The position numbers were made by a program, and so were the translations under genes. From contig NZ_LSJA01000098.1 in the NCBI RefSeq assembly GCF_001556515.1, positions 1-64,000 on the forward strand: 64,000 bases of DNA, written 5' to 3'. Positions 52,891 to 61,277 of the stretch are shown here, one piece after another. The stretch is from Caulobacter sp. CCH9-E1 (GTDB lineage: Bacteria; Pseudomonadota; Alphaproteobacteria; Caulobacterales; Caulobacteraceae). Each line of letters opens with the position of its first letter. The first letter of the stretch is position 1. A model generated the notes under the pieces. That model was not told the origin of the DNA. It was given only the letters and a program-made list of their open reading frames with translations, and did not search any database.

Positions 52891-54041
52891 AGAGCCTTCT
52901 CGTAGATCCGATAGGTCTTGTAGTGCGTGCCGCCGACATTCTCGGCGATGTGGCACATGGCCGTGTTGTCCTCGAGCACCCACGAGATCTCGAAGCGATT
53001 GTAGCCCAGCCCGATCGCCGTATCGCGGCCCGCCTTCATCATCCAGAACGGCAACATGCGGCCGCGTTGGGTGGTCGAGAACTTGCGCTTCACGCCCATC
53101 AGCGGAATGCGGGCCGACTTCACGCGCTTGACCTTCAGCCGCCACAGCAGCTTGGCCCAGCCGAACGGCAGCAGCTTGCCGTTCAGGTCGGCGATCGCCT
53201 CGTTGACGTTGGGCAGGAAGACCAGGAACCCGGCCGGCTCGCCGTCGATCTCGGCGAACCAGGTCAGGCGCTTGTCGATCACGGCCTTGAGCGCCTTGGC
53301 CAACTGGCGGGTCTCGGCCTCGGTCGTGGGGGTGAAGCCCCAGTTGTCCTTCCAGGCGTCGTTGAGGATGTCCGTAAGGGTCTCGACCTCCTCGTCGTAC
53401 CGGGACATGTCGAGCTGGCGCAGCACCACGCCCGAGGGCAGGCCGCGCTTGACCCGGCGTCGGGCGATCTCGGGGATGTCGCCCGTCTCGTCGGCGATAT
53501 AGGCGAAGACGTCCTTGGCCTTGACGTAGCCCTGCTCCTCGACGCGCTTGCCGGCATAGGCCGGGTCGTGGCCCATCAGGATCATCGGCGGTGTGTCGAA
53601 GCCGTCGACCAGCAGGCCGACCTCTTCGTTGATCGACAGGTTGAAGGGGCCGACGATGTGCGTACGGCCGCGCGCCCGCAGCCAGTCCTCGGCCGTGCGA
53701 AACAGGATCTGGAAGACGGCCGCGTCGTCCTCGGCGGCGATCATGCCGAAGTGGCCGTCCAGGCGGCCCGGCGTCGGTTGCGGCGTCAGGCGGTCGATCT
53801 GGGCGCTGATCCGGCCGACGTCGCGACCGCCGCGCGTGGCCAGGAACAGCTGCGCCTCGGCATGGGCGAAGAACGGATTGGTCTTCGGCGTCAGGGCCTC
53901 GGTCCGCTCCAGGGTCAGCGGGGTGACCCAGTTCGGATCCTTGGCGTTCAGCCGCGCGGGCAGGGCGATGAAGCGCTTCAGCTCGTCTGGCGTCTTGACC
54001 GGGATGACCTGCAGGTCGGCGTTCGTGGAGTCGAAAGGCAT
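52887..54041 (-). CDS. bcerS: GNAT-type bacterial ceramide synthase
   Basis: 384 residues annotated in many genomes only as GNAT acetyltransferase. It contains IPVKTPDELKRFIALPARLN, a DUF-like N-terminal half (GPFNLSINEEVGLLVDGFDTPPMILMGHDPAYAGKRVEEQGYVKAKD) and a C-terminal acyltransferase core (WFAEIDGEPAGFLVFLPNVNEAI, RFEISWVLEDNTAMCHIAENVGGTHYKTYRIYEKAL). This matches the Caulobacter ceramide synthase that N-acylates the sphingoid base, and spt, acp and cerR are 8 kb away. Start ATG 54041 is shared with the LptG-like stop (TGATG). Confidence 0.82.
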   Translation of the reverse strand: MPFDSTNADLQVIPVKTPDELKRFIALPARLNAKDPNWVTPLTLERTEALTPKTNPFFAHAEAQLFLATRGGRDVGRISAQIDRLTPQPTPGRLDGHFGMIAAEDDAAVFQILFRTAEDWLRARGRTHIVGPFNLSINEEVGLLVDGFDTPPMILMGHDPAYAGKRVEEQGYVKAKDVFAYIADETGDIPEIARRRVKRGLPSGVVLRQLDMSRYDEEVETLTDILNDAWKDNWGFTPTTEAETRQLAKALKAVIDKRLTWFAEIDGEPAGFLVFLPNVNEAIADLNGKLLPFGWAKLLWRLKVKRVKSARIPLMGVKRKFSTTQRGRMLPFWMMKAGRDTAIGLGYNRFEISWVLEDNTAMCHIAENVGGTHYKTYRIYEKAL

Positions 54042-55102
54042 CACCCCTCCAGGGCCAAGAAGGTGCGCGCCGCCAACGCGCCGAAGATGGCGGGGGCCGC
54101 CCACACGGCCAGGATCGGCGACAGGGCGCCGGACTCACCGAGGGCGGTGAGCATGCCGTTCGCGACAAGGAAGAGAAGCCCCGCGCCGAGCCCCGCCGTC
54201 AGCAGGACCGCGCCCTGGCCGCTGCGGAAGTTGGCCAGAGCCACGGGCGCGCTCAGCAGCAGCATGACCAGCGAGACGAAGGGGCTGGCGAACGCCGACT
54301 GGAAGTGGGTGGCGTAGAAGCTTTCCGGCCGGTCCGAGCCGCCGTTCTCAAGCGCGCGCCGCGCCGTGGCCGCGGTGGGGGCGCTGTCGTCGCCGAACAG
54401 GCCCTGGACGTCCTGCGGGCGCAGGGCCGTCGGCCAGCGGGTCGAGGCGGCGGTCGAGGCCTGGGCCAGGTCGCCGACGAAGCGGGTGGTCTTCGGATCT
54501 TCCAGAGTCCAGGCGCCGTGGGCGTACAGGGCCTTCGGCGCTTCGACCTTCTCGACCAGAATGCCCTTGGCGTTGCGGCGGAAGATGGTCAGGCCGGCGA
54601 TCTGGCGGCCGTCCGCCGAGGCGTCGGTACCGATGACCAGGTCGGCCCCAGCGCGGAAGGTGCGGGGCGAGGGCGCCTTGCGCTCGGCGACCGGGGTTGT
54701 CTTCTTCCACCAGTCGGCCAGGGCCGGATCGGCGCGCGGCGCCAGGACTTGGCCGCACAGGGCGTCCAGCAGCATGACGACGATGACGGCCGGCAGGGCC
54801 ATGGCGACGATGCGATAACCGGAAATGCCGCTAGCGCGCATGGCCACCACGGCGCTTTCGCGGGCCAGCTGCGAAAAGGCGAAGAGGCCGCCTGCCAGCA
54901 CGGCGATCGGGGCGACCTGCTCGAACAGGCGGGGCAGGCGCAGGGCGGCGTAATAGGCCACGCCCGCGATGCCCAGGCCGCGGTCGAGGATGTCGGTGGT
55001 GACGTCCAGCAGGTCCAGAATCTGCAGGATGGACATCAGGATCAGCGCCGCGCCGAGGATGCGGGTGGCGACGGTCCGCAGGACGTAGAGCTGCAGCTTC
55101 AT
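54041..55102 (-). CDS. LptG-like YjgP/YjgQ permease (probable sphingolipid export)
   Basis: 353 residues, six transmembrane helices in two blocks of three flanking a periplasmic jelly-roll domain, as in LptF/LptG. RILGAALILMSILQILDLLDV and YYAALRLPRLFEQVAPIAVLAGGLFAF carry the family's N-terminal pattern; ESAVVAMRASGISGYRIV is the coupling-helix region that contacts the LptB ATPase. The periplasmic part (DLVIGTDASADGRQIAGLTIFRR) is intact. Encoded between an LptF-like protein and the ceramide synthase with ATGA and TGATG overlaps, so export of a sphingolipid rather than LPS is likely. Confidence 0.85.
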   Translation of the reverse strand: MKLQLYVLRTVATRILGAALILMSILQILDLLDVTTDILDRGLGIAGVAYYAALRLPRLFEQVAPIAVLAGGLFAFSQLARESAVVAMRASGISGYRIVAMALPAVIVVMLLDALCGQVLAPRADPALADWWKKTTPVAERKAPSPRTFRAGADLVIGTDASADGRQIAGLTIFRRNAKGILVEKVEAPKALYAHGAWTLEDPKTTRFVGDLAQASTAASTRWPTALRPQDVQGLFGDDSAPTAATARRALENGGSDRPESFYATHFQSAFASPFVSLVMLLLSAPVALANFRSGQGAVLLTAGLGAGLLFLVANGMLTALGESGALSPILAVWAAPAIFGALAARTFLALEG

Positions 55103-56316
55103 GCGGGTTGTCGTTTCGGCAGGGGCAGGGCGCGCACCAGGCGCGTGACCAGGTTGTTGACGCGGCGAACCAGACGCGAGACCGGCGTGTCGCCTGGCCT
55201 CGTCCGGCTGCCCAGGAACAGCCAGAGAGCGAATCCCGAGAACAGGGCGAACGGGATCCAGATCGCCGGCCCCGCCGCCATCTTGTCCGCCTTGGCCAGG
55301 CTTTGCCCCAGCAGCAGGGCGTGCTGGAAGGCCAGCAGCAGTACGCCGGCCATGATCAGGCCCGGCGCGCGGTTGCCGCGTTTGGACGCCAAGCCCAGCG
55401 GGAAGGCCAGCAGTGGCAGGAAGGGCAAGAAGGCCGCGCGGGCGATACGGCCGTAGAGCTCGCTGAGCAACGTTCCCTTGGACACCACCGGATTCGGCGA
55501 CTTGGCCTGCTGGGCCAGCTCGCCCAAGGTGAGCTCGCGCTCGTCGCCGCCGCGATCGCGCAGCAGGACGGCCGCCGCCGCCAGCGGCGTCTGGGTCGTC
55601 AGGCTGCTGAAGGCCAGATTGCGATACTCGCCCTTGGCGTCGCGGCCGATGCGGCGACCGTCGCGCAGGTCCATGGTCACGGTCTTGCCGCCGGGATCCA
55701 GCTTCAGGTCCGCGGAGGCGGCCGTGATGATCTCTTCCTGGCCCTTGCTGTCTTGCCGGCGGATGAACACCCGGGTCAGGCGCTGACCCGCGATGTCGGC
55801 GCTGTCGGCCGTCAGCAGCGAGCCCTTGTCGTCGATGAAGGCGCCGCCCGCCAGACGTCCGTTCCAGCCGGCGTTGATCGCCGCGTGCATCACCGCGCGA
55901 TAGGCGTATCGGCTGTAGGGCTGCATGTAGCCGAAGACGATCAGGCTGAAGACGCTAAGGAACAGGCCCACGGCCAGGAACGGCGCGGCGATCCGCTCTA
56001 GCGACTGGCCGCTGGCCAGCAGGGCGTCGACCTCGGAGCCGTCCGACAGCCTCACGATGACGATGAACAGCGCCACGAAGAAGGCCACCGGCAGGGCCAG
56101 GCCCAGATAGTGCGGCACCAGATTGGCGGCGAGCTGGGCGACATAGCCGAACCGCGCGCTGCTTTGCGACAGCGCGTCCAGAAGGCGCAGGATGCGCTCC
56201 AGCAGAAGGGCCACCACCGTGACGCCCAGGCAGCCGACCAGCGGCCAGAACAGCAGGCGCAGCAGGTAGCGATCGATCAGCCGCACGGGACCAGCGGACA
56301 TCGTCTTGGCGCTCAC
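55099..56316 (-). CDS. LptF-like YjgP/YjgQ permease (probable sphingolipid export)
   Basis: 405 residues. DRYLLRLLFWPLVGCLGVTVVALLLERILRLLD is the first helix with the conserved polar start; LAANLVPHYLGLALPVAFFVALFIVIVRLSDGSEVDALLASGQSLERI is the canonical LptF coupling segment. A periplasmic domain (GAFIDDKGSLLTADSADIAGQRL) follows, then three C-terminal helices. The basic tail ends PLPKRQPA. Start is GTG at 56316, overlapping the HIT-gene stop (GTGA); an internal ATG at 56301 is an alternative. Partner of the LptG-like protein encoded next; an LptB-type ATPase is not in the window. Confidence 0.85.
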   Translation of the reverse strand: MSAKTMSAGPVRLIDRYLLRLLFWPLVGCLGVTVVALLLERILRLLDALSQSSARFGYVAQLAANLVPHYLGLALPVAFFVALFIVIVRLSDGSEVDALLASGQSLERIAAPFLAVGLFLSVFSLIVFGYMQPYSRYAYRAVMHAAINAGWNGRLAGGAFIDDKGSLLTADSADIAGQRLTRVFIRRQDSKGQEEIITAASADLKLDPGGKTVTMDLRDGRRIGRDAKGEYRNLAFSSLTTQTPLAAAAVLLRDRGGDERELTLGELAQQAKSPNPVVSKGTLLSELYGRIARAAFLPFLPLLAFPLGLASKRGNRAPGLIMAGVLLLAFQHALLLGQSLAKADKMAAGPAIWIPFALFSGFALWLFLGSRTRPGDTPVSRLVRRVNNLVTRLVRALPLPKRQPA

Positions 56317-56750
56317 GCTTGGACCCAGGCCTTGGCGAAACGGGCGGCGAGGCGCTCGACCGCGTCGAGCGACAGCTCCACGGCCGAGCCCAGGGCCGGC
56401 GCGGCGGGCCAGCCGGCGTCCGGGAAGCTCAGCCCGTCATGCTCGCGCGCGCCCGCATAGCGCGGCAGCACATGGAAATGGACGTCTTTGTCGACCATCA
56501 TCAGCATCAGGTAATTGATCTTTTCATAGTCGACCTGAGCCTTCAGCAGGCGCTCAATGCCGGCCACGGCGACCTGCAAGTCCGCGAAGGCGGCGGGACT
56601 CACCTCGGAGAACGCCTGGACAGCTTCCTTGCACACCAGCACCAAAGACCCAAATGTCGGCTGCTTGGGGCGGAGCAGAATCAGCCAGTGATCGGTCTCC
56701 GCGATCTTGGAACCGGGATAGCCGAACGCCAGAGCGGTGGGATTGGTCAT
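56313..56750 (-). CDS. HIT-superfamily protein
   Basis: 145 residues. IAETDHWLILLRPKQPTFGSLVLVCKE is the N-terminal HIT strand pair, and KDVHFHVLPRYAG the catalytic segment. The usual HxHxH triad reads D-V-H-F-H, so the first His is missing while the two later ones, including the nucleophile position, remain. HIT proteins hydrolyse or transfer nucleoside monophosphates. First gene of the coupled LptF/LptG/ceramide-synthase operon, suggesting it works on a nucleotide-linked lipid precursor. ATG at 56750 gives a normal family length; longer reading upstream is antisense to the DUF2141 gene. Confidence 0.82.
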   Translation of the reverse strand: MTNPTALAFGYPGSKIAETDHWLILLRPKQPTFGSLVLVCKEAVQAFSEVSPAAFADLQVAVAGIERLLKAQVDYEKINYLMLMMVDKDVHFHVLPRYAGAREHDGLSFPDAGWPAAPALGSAVELSLDAVERLAARFAKAWVQA

Positions 56751-56813
56751 GAGAAAGCCGGGAACTTCAGGCTGGTGTCGCCTGGGCGTAACAATAGGGA
56801 TGCGGCGTTTTAG

Positions 56814-57305
56814 ATGAAAGCACCATCCGTTCTCATCGGCGCGATCTTCGCGACTTTGGCGGCGGGTTCGGCGAGCGCCGAGGGGCTTGCCGCGCCTCTG
56901 ACCGACAAGGACTGCGTCGGCCGCAAGGGCGACGTGCGGTTGATCGTGCAGGTCGGCGCGCTGCGCTCGAACGCCGGCGAGGTGTCGATCACGGTCTATC
57001 CATCTGATCCGGATCGCTTTCTGGTTCCGCGCGGCAAGCTGCTGCGCCAAAGGGTCAAGGCGTCCGCGCCGATGACCCAGGCCTGTTTCAACCTGCCCGT
57101 CGCCGACGCCTATGCGGTCGAGGCCTATCACGACGTCGACGCCGATCGGCAACTGGATCGCAATACGCAAGGCCTGCCGACGGAGGGCTACGGCTTCTCG
57201 AACGACGCGCCGACCCGGTACGCCAAGCCGTCCTATGACGCCGTCCGTTTCATGGTGAAGCCGGGCGACAACACCATCCGGATCAAGATCCGCTATCCGC
57301 GCTGA
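56814..57305 (+). CDS. DUF2141 exported protein
   Basis: 163 residues with signal peptide (MKAPSVLIGAIFATLAAGSASA). The DUF2141 domain is clear: GDVRLIVQVGALRSNAGEVSITVYPSDPDRFL, YAVEAYHDVDADRQLDRNTQGLPTEGYGFSNDAP, and a final strand NTIRIKIRYPR. The D-x-D-x-D-like YHDVDADRQLD loop may bind calcium. Likely periplasmic; function unknown. Divergent from the HIT gene (63 bases) and overlapping the facing phosphoesterase gene by 13 bases at the 3' end. Confidence 0.87.
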   Translation: MKAPSVLIGAIFATLAAGSASAEGLAAPLTDKDCVGRKGDVRLIVQVGALRSNAGEVSITVYPSDPDRFLVPRGKLLRQRVKASAPMTQACFNLPVADAYAVEAYHDVDADRQLDRNTQGLPTEGYGFSNDAPTRYAKPSYDAVRFMVKPGDNTIRIKIRYPR

Positions 57306-58204
57306 GCCGCGGCGCTCGAAAGGCTGAAGCGGCCCAGTTCGGTCAGGCCCTCGCGGCCGGCCTCGATCCCGCGCGCGACGATCCGTACGTCGAAACCGCC
57401 GCTGGTCCGCGGCTCGATCTCGATGGCGTTCCAGCGGGCCGGGCCGTGTCGGTTGGGCCGCGCCGAGGCGGAGGGGACGCCCAGCACCGGAATCGTCGCG
57501 CCGTCTGGCCCGCGCAGAGCGCCCAGAAGCGCCTCGTGAGCATGGCCATGGAGAACGAGGTCGGCGCCGCGTCGCGCGAGCACGTCGCGTAGGGCGTGAC
57601 GGTCATCCAGCGACTTGCGCTTGGACACCGCGCCCTCATGCGGCGGGTGGTGCAGGACGACGAGCCGGAAAAGGCCCGCATAGGCAGGGTCGGCGAGGGC
57701 GGCGTCCAGCGCTTGGAGTTGCTCCTCGCCGAGGCGGCCGGTAGCGAGGTGCGGGGCGGTCGGCACGGCCGAGCAAAGATTGAAGATCGCCACGGGGCCG
57801 CGCACGCGGACCTGCGGAAAGCGGCTTTCGCCGGTGTCGCCCAGCCATGGCGCCCAGATCGCGAACCGCTCGTGCCCGCCGGCGCCGGCCAGGGCGTCGT
57901 GATTGCCGGGGCTGACGGTGAAGTCCGCCGGGTCGCCCAAGGATTCCAGCCATTTGCGTGCGGCCGAAATCTCCGTGGGCGAAGCGAAGTTGGTGAGATC
58001 GCCGCTAATCACCACATGATCGGGCGTGGAGGCTTTCAGATCGGCCACCAGGGCTTCAAGCACCTCGGGGCGGTGAACCTTGCGCTTCTTGCGCCAGGCG
58101 ATCCGGCTGAGGAGCCGCTTGGTGAAGACGTCCTTCCACCCGAACGCGCCGGGCGGCGGCGGCAGGTGGGGGTCGGACAGGTGGGCGATGCGGTAAATGG
58201 ACAA
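57293..58204 (-). CDS. Calcineurin-like metallophosphoesterase
   Basis: 303 residues with all five metal motifs: RIAHLSDPHLPPP (D-x-H), VISGDLTN (G-D), SPGNHDAL (GNHD), VVLHHPPH (H) and VLHGHAHEALL (GH-x-H). No signal peptide; KRLLSRIAWRKKRKVHRPEV is basic and might touch the membrane. The start is TTG at 58204; no ATG or GTG fits better. It resembles phosphodiesterases and UDP-diacylglucosamine hydrolase-like enzymes, so a phospholipid or nucleotide-linked substrate in sphingolipid synthesis is possible. Divergent from the CDP-alcohol transferase (77 bases). Confidence 0.88.
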   Translation of the reverse strand: MSIYRIAHLSDPHLPPPPGAFGWKDVFTKRLLSRIAWRKKRKVHRPEVLEALVADLKASTPDHVVISGDLTNFASPTEISAARKWLESLGDPADFTVSPGNHDALAGAGGHERFAIWAPWLGDTGESRFPQVRVRGPVAIFNLCSAVPTAPHLATGRLGEEQLQALDAALADPAYAGLFRLVVLHHPPHEGAVSKRKSLDDRHALRDVLARRGADLVLHGHAHEALLGALRGPDGATIPVLGVPSASARPNRHGPARWNAIEIEPRTSGGFDVRIVARGIEAGREGLTELGRFSLSSAAAQRG

Positions 58205-58281
58205 GATCTTTCGGGTCGTTCTGGTCGAAGCAGCCGAAGCTGCTTATCAATCGGCGCGAGATTCAAGGGGTATATCGGTTC

Positions 58282-59421
58282 TTGAGCGTTGAAATTCAAA
58301 ACACGGCCACGGCGGGTCCGCGGGCCGTGACCGTCGGCGAAGCTGGCGGCCGCATCTGGGGCATGACCTCGCGCGAGCGCTTGTCGCGCGTTTATCGGCG
58401 TCTCGGCCTAATCGAGACGCCGGCCGTCGATCTGTCGCATGCGGCGGTCGTGGTCGACGCCGGCTGGGTGTTCGACGAGTCGCTGATCAAGGCCCTGGCT
58501 GGGCGCGAAGGCGCGGTGCTGGTCGACGACACGGGCAGGGCTGTCGCGGCCCATGCGCCGGCCGAGCTGGCCTACGCCGTTTCCGAGGCGCTGGCCGCCG
58601 GGCAGGACCCGTCGGGCGTCGACGCGCGCCTGACGCGATTGACGGCGTTGGAGTTGGGCTCGGCCTACAACAGCGCCCTGCGCAAGCGCGAGCCGCCGGT
58701 GCTGGAACGCCTGACGCCCGAGACCGTGCGCGCCGTCGAAAAGCGCCTGTTCCAAGGCTCCTACAAGGGCGTCACGGATCTCGTCACCAAGTACGTCTGG
58801 CCCGCGCCGGCGCGCGTCGTGACCCGCTGGTGCGCCCTGGCCAAGATGACGCCGAACCAGGTGACCTTCATCGGCTTCCTGCTGACCCTGGCCGCCACCT
58901 GGCTGTTTTGGCATGGTCAGTTCGGCTGGGGCCTGGTCTGCGCCTGGATCATGACCTTCCTCGATACGGTCGACGGCAAGCTGGCGCGGGTGACCCTGAC
59001 CTCGTCGAAGTGGGGCAACGTCTTCGACCACGGCATCGACCTGCTGCATCCGCCTTTCTGGTGGTGGGCCTGGTTCGTCGGCGTCTACGCGGTCGGCCAG
59101 ACCATTCCTTACCCGGCGCTCAGCTTGGCGATCGTGATCGGCGGCTATGTCGCCCAGCGCGTGGAGGAGGGGATCTTCCTGGCGCTGTTCAAGCTGGAGA
59201 TGCACGCCTGGCGGCCGTTCGACAGCTTCTTCCGCCTGATCACCGCGCGCCGGAACCCGAACCTGATCCTGATGACGGGCTGCGCGTTGATCGGTCGCCC
59301 GGATGTTGGTTTCACCCTGGTGGCGATCTGGACCGCCGTGTGCTTCCTCGTGCACGCCGTTCAGATCCTGCAAGGTCTGGCCGCCCCCAAGGGCTCGATC
59401 CAATCGTGGTTGGCGAAATGA
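58282..59421 (+). CDS. CDP-alcohol phosphatidyltransferase-family protein (ceramide headgroup synthesis)
   Basis: 379 residues. The N-terminal domain (GGRIWGMTSRERLSRVYRRLGLIETPAVDLSHAAVVVDAGWVFDE) is a degenerate nucleotidyltransferase-like module often fused to these enzymes. The membrane catalytic domain holds the signature D228-x2-D231-G-x2-A-R, G, D249 and D253 (LDTVDGKLARV, WGNVFDHGIDLLH). It should transfer a phospho-alcohol from a CDP donor to a lipid acceptor. It leads a coupled three-gene operon matching the ceramide-phosphoglycerate genes of Caulobacter (cpg). TTG at 58282 is the chosen start; ATG at 58363 would lose part of the N-terminal module. Confidence 0.85.
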   Translation: MSVEIQNTATAGPRAVTVGEAGGRIWGMTSRERLSRVYRRLGLIETPAVDLSHAAVVVDAGWVFDESLIKALAGREGAVLVDDTGRAVAAHAPAELAYAVSEALAAGQDPSGVDARLTRLTALELGSAYNSALRKREPPVLERLTPETVRAVEKRLFQGSYKGVTDLVTKYVWPAPARVVTRWCALAKMTPNQVTFIGFLLTLAATWLFWHGQFGWGLVCAWIMTFLDTVDGKLARVTLTSSKWGNVFDHGIDLLHPPFWWWAWFVGVYAVGQTIPYPALSLAIVIGGYVAQRVEEGIFLALFKLEMHAWRPFDSFFRLITARRNPNLILMTGCALIGRPDVGFTLVAIWTAVCFLVHAVQILQGLAAPKGSIQSWLAK

Positions 59422-60335
59422 CACGCGTCGCGGTCATCCGTAATCCAGAGAGCCACGGCAATCGGATGAACCCGCCCGGGCCGACGCCCGAAGGCGTGCG
59501 GCTGGCCGAGCCCTTCGGGCGCGACGCTCTGCGATCGGTGCTCGAGGACTTCGCGCGCGAGGGTCTGGACCTTCTGGTCATCGATGGCGGCGACGGCACG
59601 GTGCGCGACGTCATCAGCCTGCTGCCGCACACCTTCGGCGAGGACCTGCCGCTGCTGGCGGTGCTGCCGTCGGGCAAGACCAATGTGCTGGCGATCGATC
59701 TGGGCACCCAGCGCGACTGGCGTCTGGAGGAGGCGCTGAACGCCGCGCGCAAGGCCGAGCCGCGGATCAAGTCGCGACCGCCGCTGCGCATCAGCTGGGT
59801 GGACAGCCACCGGCCTTGCCTGCAGGGCTTCTTCTTCGGCGTGGGCGCGCTCGTCAAAGCCACCAACCTGTCTCAGAAGGTCCACAAGGTCGGCTTCTTC
59901 CATAATCTGGCGGTCGGCGTGACGATCGCCACGGCCACGCTGGGCGCCCTGTTCGGAGGCGCGCGGGACGAATGGCGCGAGGGCGTGCCGGCGAAGCTGA
60001 CCTTGGACGGCGAGACCCAGCCGGGCGAGGAGCGCTTTGCGATCGTCGCCACGGCGCTGAAGCGCCTGCCGTTCGGGCTGAAGCCCTTCGGCGAACCGCG
60101 CGAGGGCCTCAAGATCCTCGATGTCGACGCGCCGCCCCGAAAGCTGCTGAAGGCTCTGCCCCTGGTGCTGAGCGGCAAGGCCGAGCCGAAGCTCGAGAGC
60201 ATGGGCTATCGACGCCGCGATCCTCAGATGGTGGGCCTGGCTGGCTGCGCGCCGTTCGTGCTGGATGGCGAGGTGTTCGAAGGCGGCGAGTTGGTGATCG
60301 CCCTGGGGCCCGCCCTGAGGTTCCTGGTCGGATGA
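59418..60335 (+). CDS. cpgB: Diacylglycerol-kinase-family lipid kinase (probable ceramide kinase)
   Basis: 305 residues. LLVIDGGDGTVRDVISLL contains the nucleotide-binding GGDGT (57-61); LLAVLPSGKTNVLAIDLG is the second conserved block, with GKTN in place of the usual GTxN. FFFGVGALVKATNLSQKVH forms the C-terminal lobe. The family phosphorylates diacylglycerol or sphingoid lipids; the gene order (CDP-alcohol transferase, kinase, nucleotidyltransferase-fold protein, facing spt) matches Caulobacter cpgB. Its ATG overlaps the preceding stop (ATGA) and its own stop overlaps the next ATG. Confidence 0.85.
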   Translation: MTRVAVIRNPESHGNRMNPPGPTPEGVRLAEPFGRDALRSVLEDFAREGLDLLVIDGGDGTVRDVISLLPHTFGEDLPLLAVLPSGKTNVLAIDLGTQRDWRLEEALNAARKAEPRIKSRPPLRISWVDSHRPCLQGFFFGVGALVKATNLSQKVHKVGFFHNLAVGVTIATATLGALFGGARDEWREGVPAKLTLDGETQPGEERFAIVATALKRLPFGLKPFGEPREGLKILDVDAPPRKLLKALPLVLSGKAEPKLESMGYRRRDPQMVGLAGCAPFVLDGEVFEGGELVIALGPALRFLVG

Positions 60336-61213
60336 GCCGCCTTCGCGACCTTGTCGCGGCCGAGCTCGCCACGCCGCTTCCGGCGCAGATCACCGCCTTC
60401 GCCGAGCATCTGGCGCGGGTCTTTCCGGACGCGCGGGCGGTCTTGTTCTACGGTTCGATCCTGCGCTCCGGCGACCTGTCCGGCGTGCTCGACTACTACG
60501 TCCTGACCGAGCGGCCGCCGGCTGGCTGGCGGGGCGTCTTCACGCGCATTCTCTGGCCGGACGTCAGCTATCACGAGCTCAAGCTGGGCGGCGAGGCGCT
60601 GCGGGCCAAGGTGGCGTCGATGACGCTGGCCCAGTTCCAGCGGGCGGTGAGCGGGGCGGGCCCCGACACAACGATCTGGGCGCGCTTCGTCCAGCCCTGC
60701 GCCCTGGTCTGGGCCGCCGACGGCAGTCGTGAGGCGGTCATGGACGCGGTGAGCGAGGCCTGTCGAACCGCGGCCCGCTTCGCCCAGGCGCTGGGCCCCG
60801 AAGGCGCCGCGCCGCGCGCCTTGTGGACCGCCTTGTTCCAGGAGACCTACAAGGCCGAACTTCGGGTCGAGAAGGCGGGGCGCGAGGCCTCGATCCTAGC
60901 CTACGATCCCGAGCGCTACGACCATGTCATGACGGCCGTCCAGGACGATCAGGGCGGGCCGTTGGAGCCAGCCGAGCGAGCGCGCCTGCGCAGGGCTTGG
61001 GGGCCCCGCAAGCTGTTGGGCAAGCCTTTGAACGTCGCCCGCCTGATGAAGGCGGCCTTCACCTTCCAGGGCGCGGCGCGCTACGCCGCCTGGAAGATCC
61101 AGCGGCACACGGGGGTCGAGATCGAGATCACCCCCTGGCGCGAGCGGCATCCGATCCTGGCGGCGCCGGGCGTGCTGCTGAAGGTCTGGAAGGGCCGGCG
61201 GAGAGCCGCCTAG
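60332..61213 (+). CDS. Nucleotidyltransferase-fold protein of the ceramide-phosphoglycerate operon
   Basis: 293 residues. The N-terminal part has a pol-beta-like G-S motif: ARAVLFYGSILRSGDLSGVLDYYVL, where only one acidic residue of the usual D-x-D pair is kept. A helical C-terminal region (WKIQRHTGVEIEITPWRERHP) is basic and might bind membrane. No transmembrane segment. Third gene of the coupled operon (ATGA overlap), likely corresponding to the Caulobacter cpg gene next to spt; its exact reaction I cannot assign. A strong terminator follows. Confidence 0.78.
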   Translation: MSRLRDLVAAELATPLPAQITAFAEHLARVFPDARAVLFYGSILRSGDLSGVLDYYVLTERPPAGWRGVFTRILWPDVSYHELKLGGEALRAKVASMTLAQFQRAVSGAGPDTTIWARFVQPCALVWAADGSREAVMDAVSEACRTAARFAQALGPEGAAPRALWTALFQETYKAELRVEKAGREASILAYDPERYDHVMTAVQDDQGGPLEPAERARLRRAWGPRKLLGKPLNVARLMKAAFTFQGAARYAAWKIQRHTGVEIEITPWRERHPILAAPGVLLKVWKGRRRAA

Positions 61214-61228
61214 AGCGCAAAAACAAAA

Positions 61229-61258
61229 ACGCCCGGGCCTGGACCCGGGCGTTCTTGC
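61229..61258. terminator. Bidirectional terminator between the cpg operon and spt
   Basis: ACGCCCGGG (61229-61237) and CCCGGGCGT (61244-61252) form a perfect 9-bp stem with a 6-base loop. TTCTTGCTT follows on the plus strand and TTTTTGTTTTTGC on the minus strand, where the T tract is stronger. Confidence 0.9.
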
Positions 61259-61277
61259 TTCAACGATGTGAGCGGTC

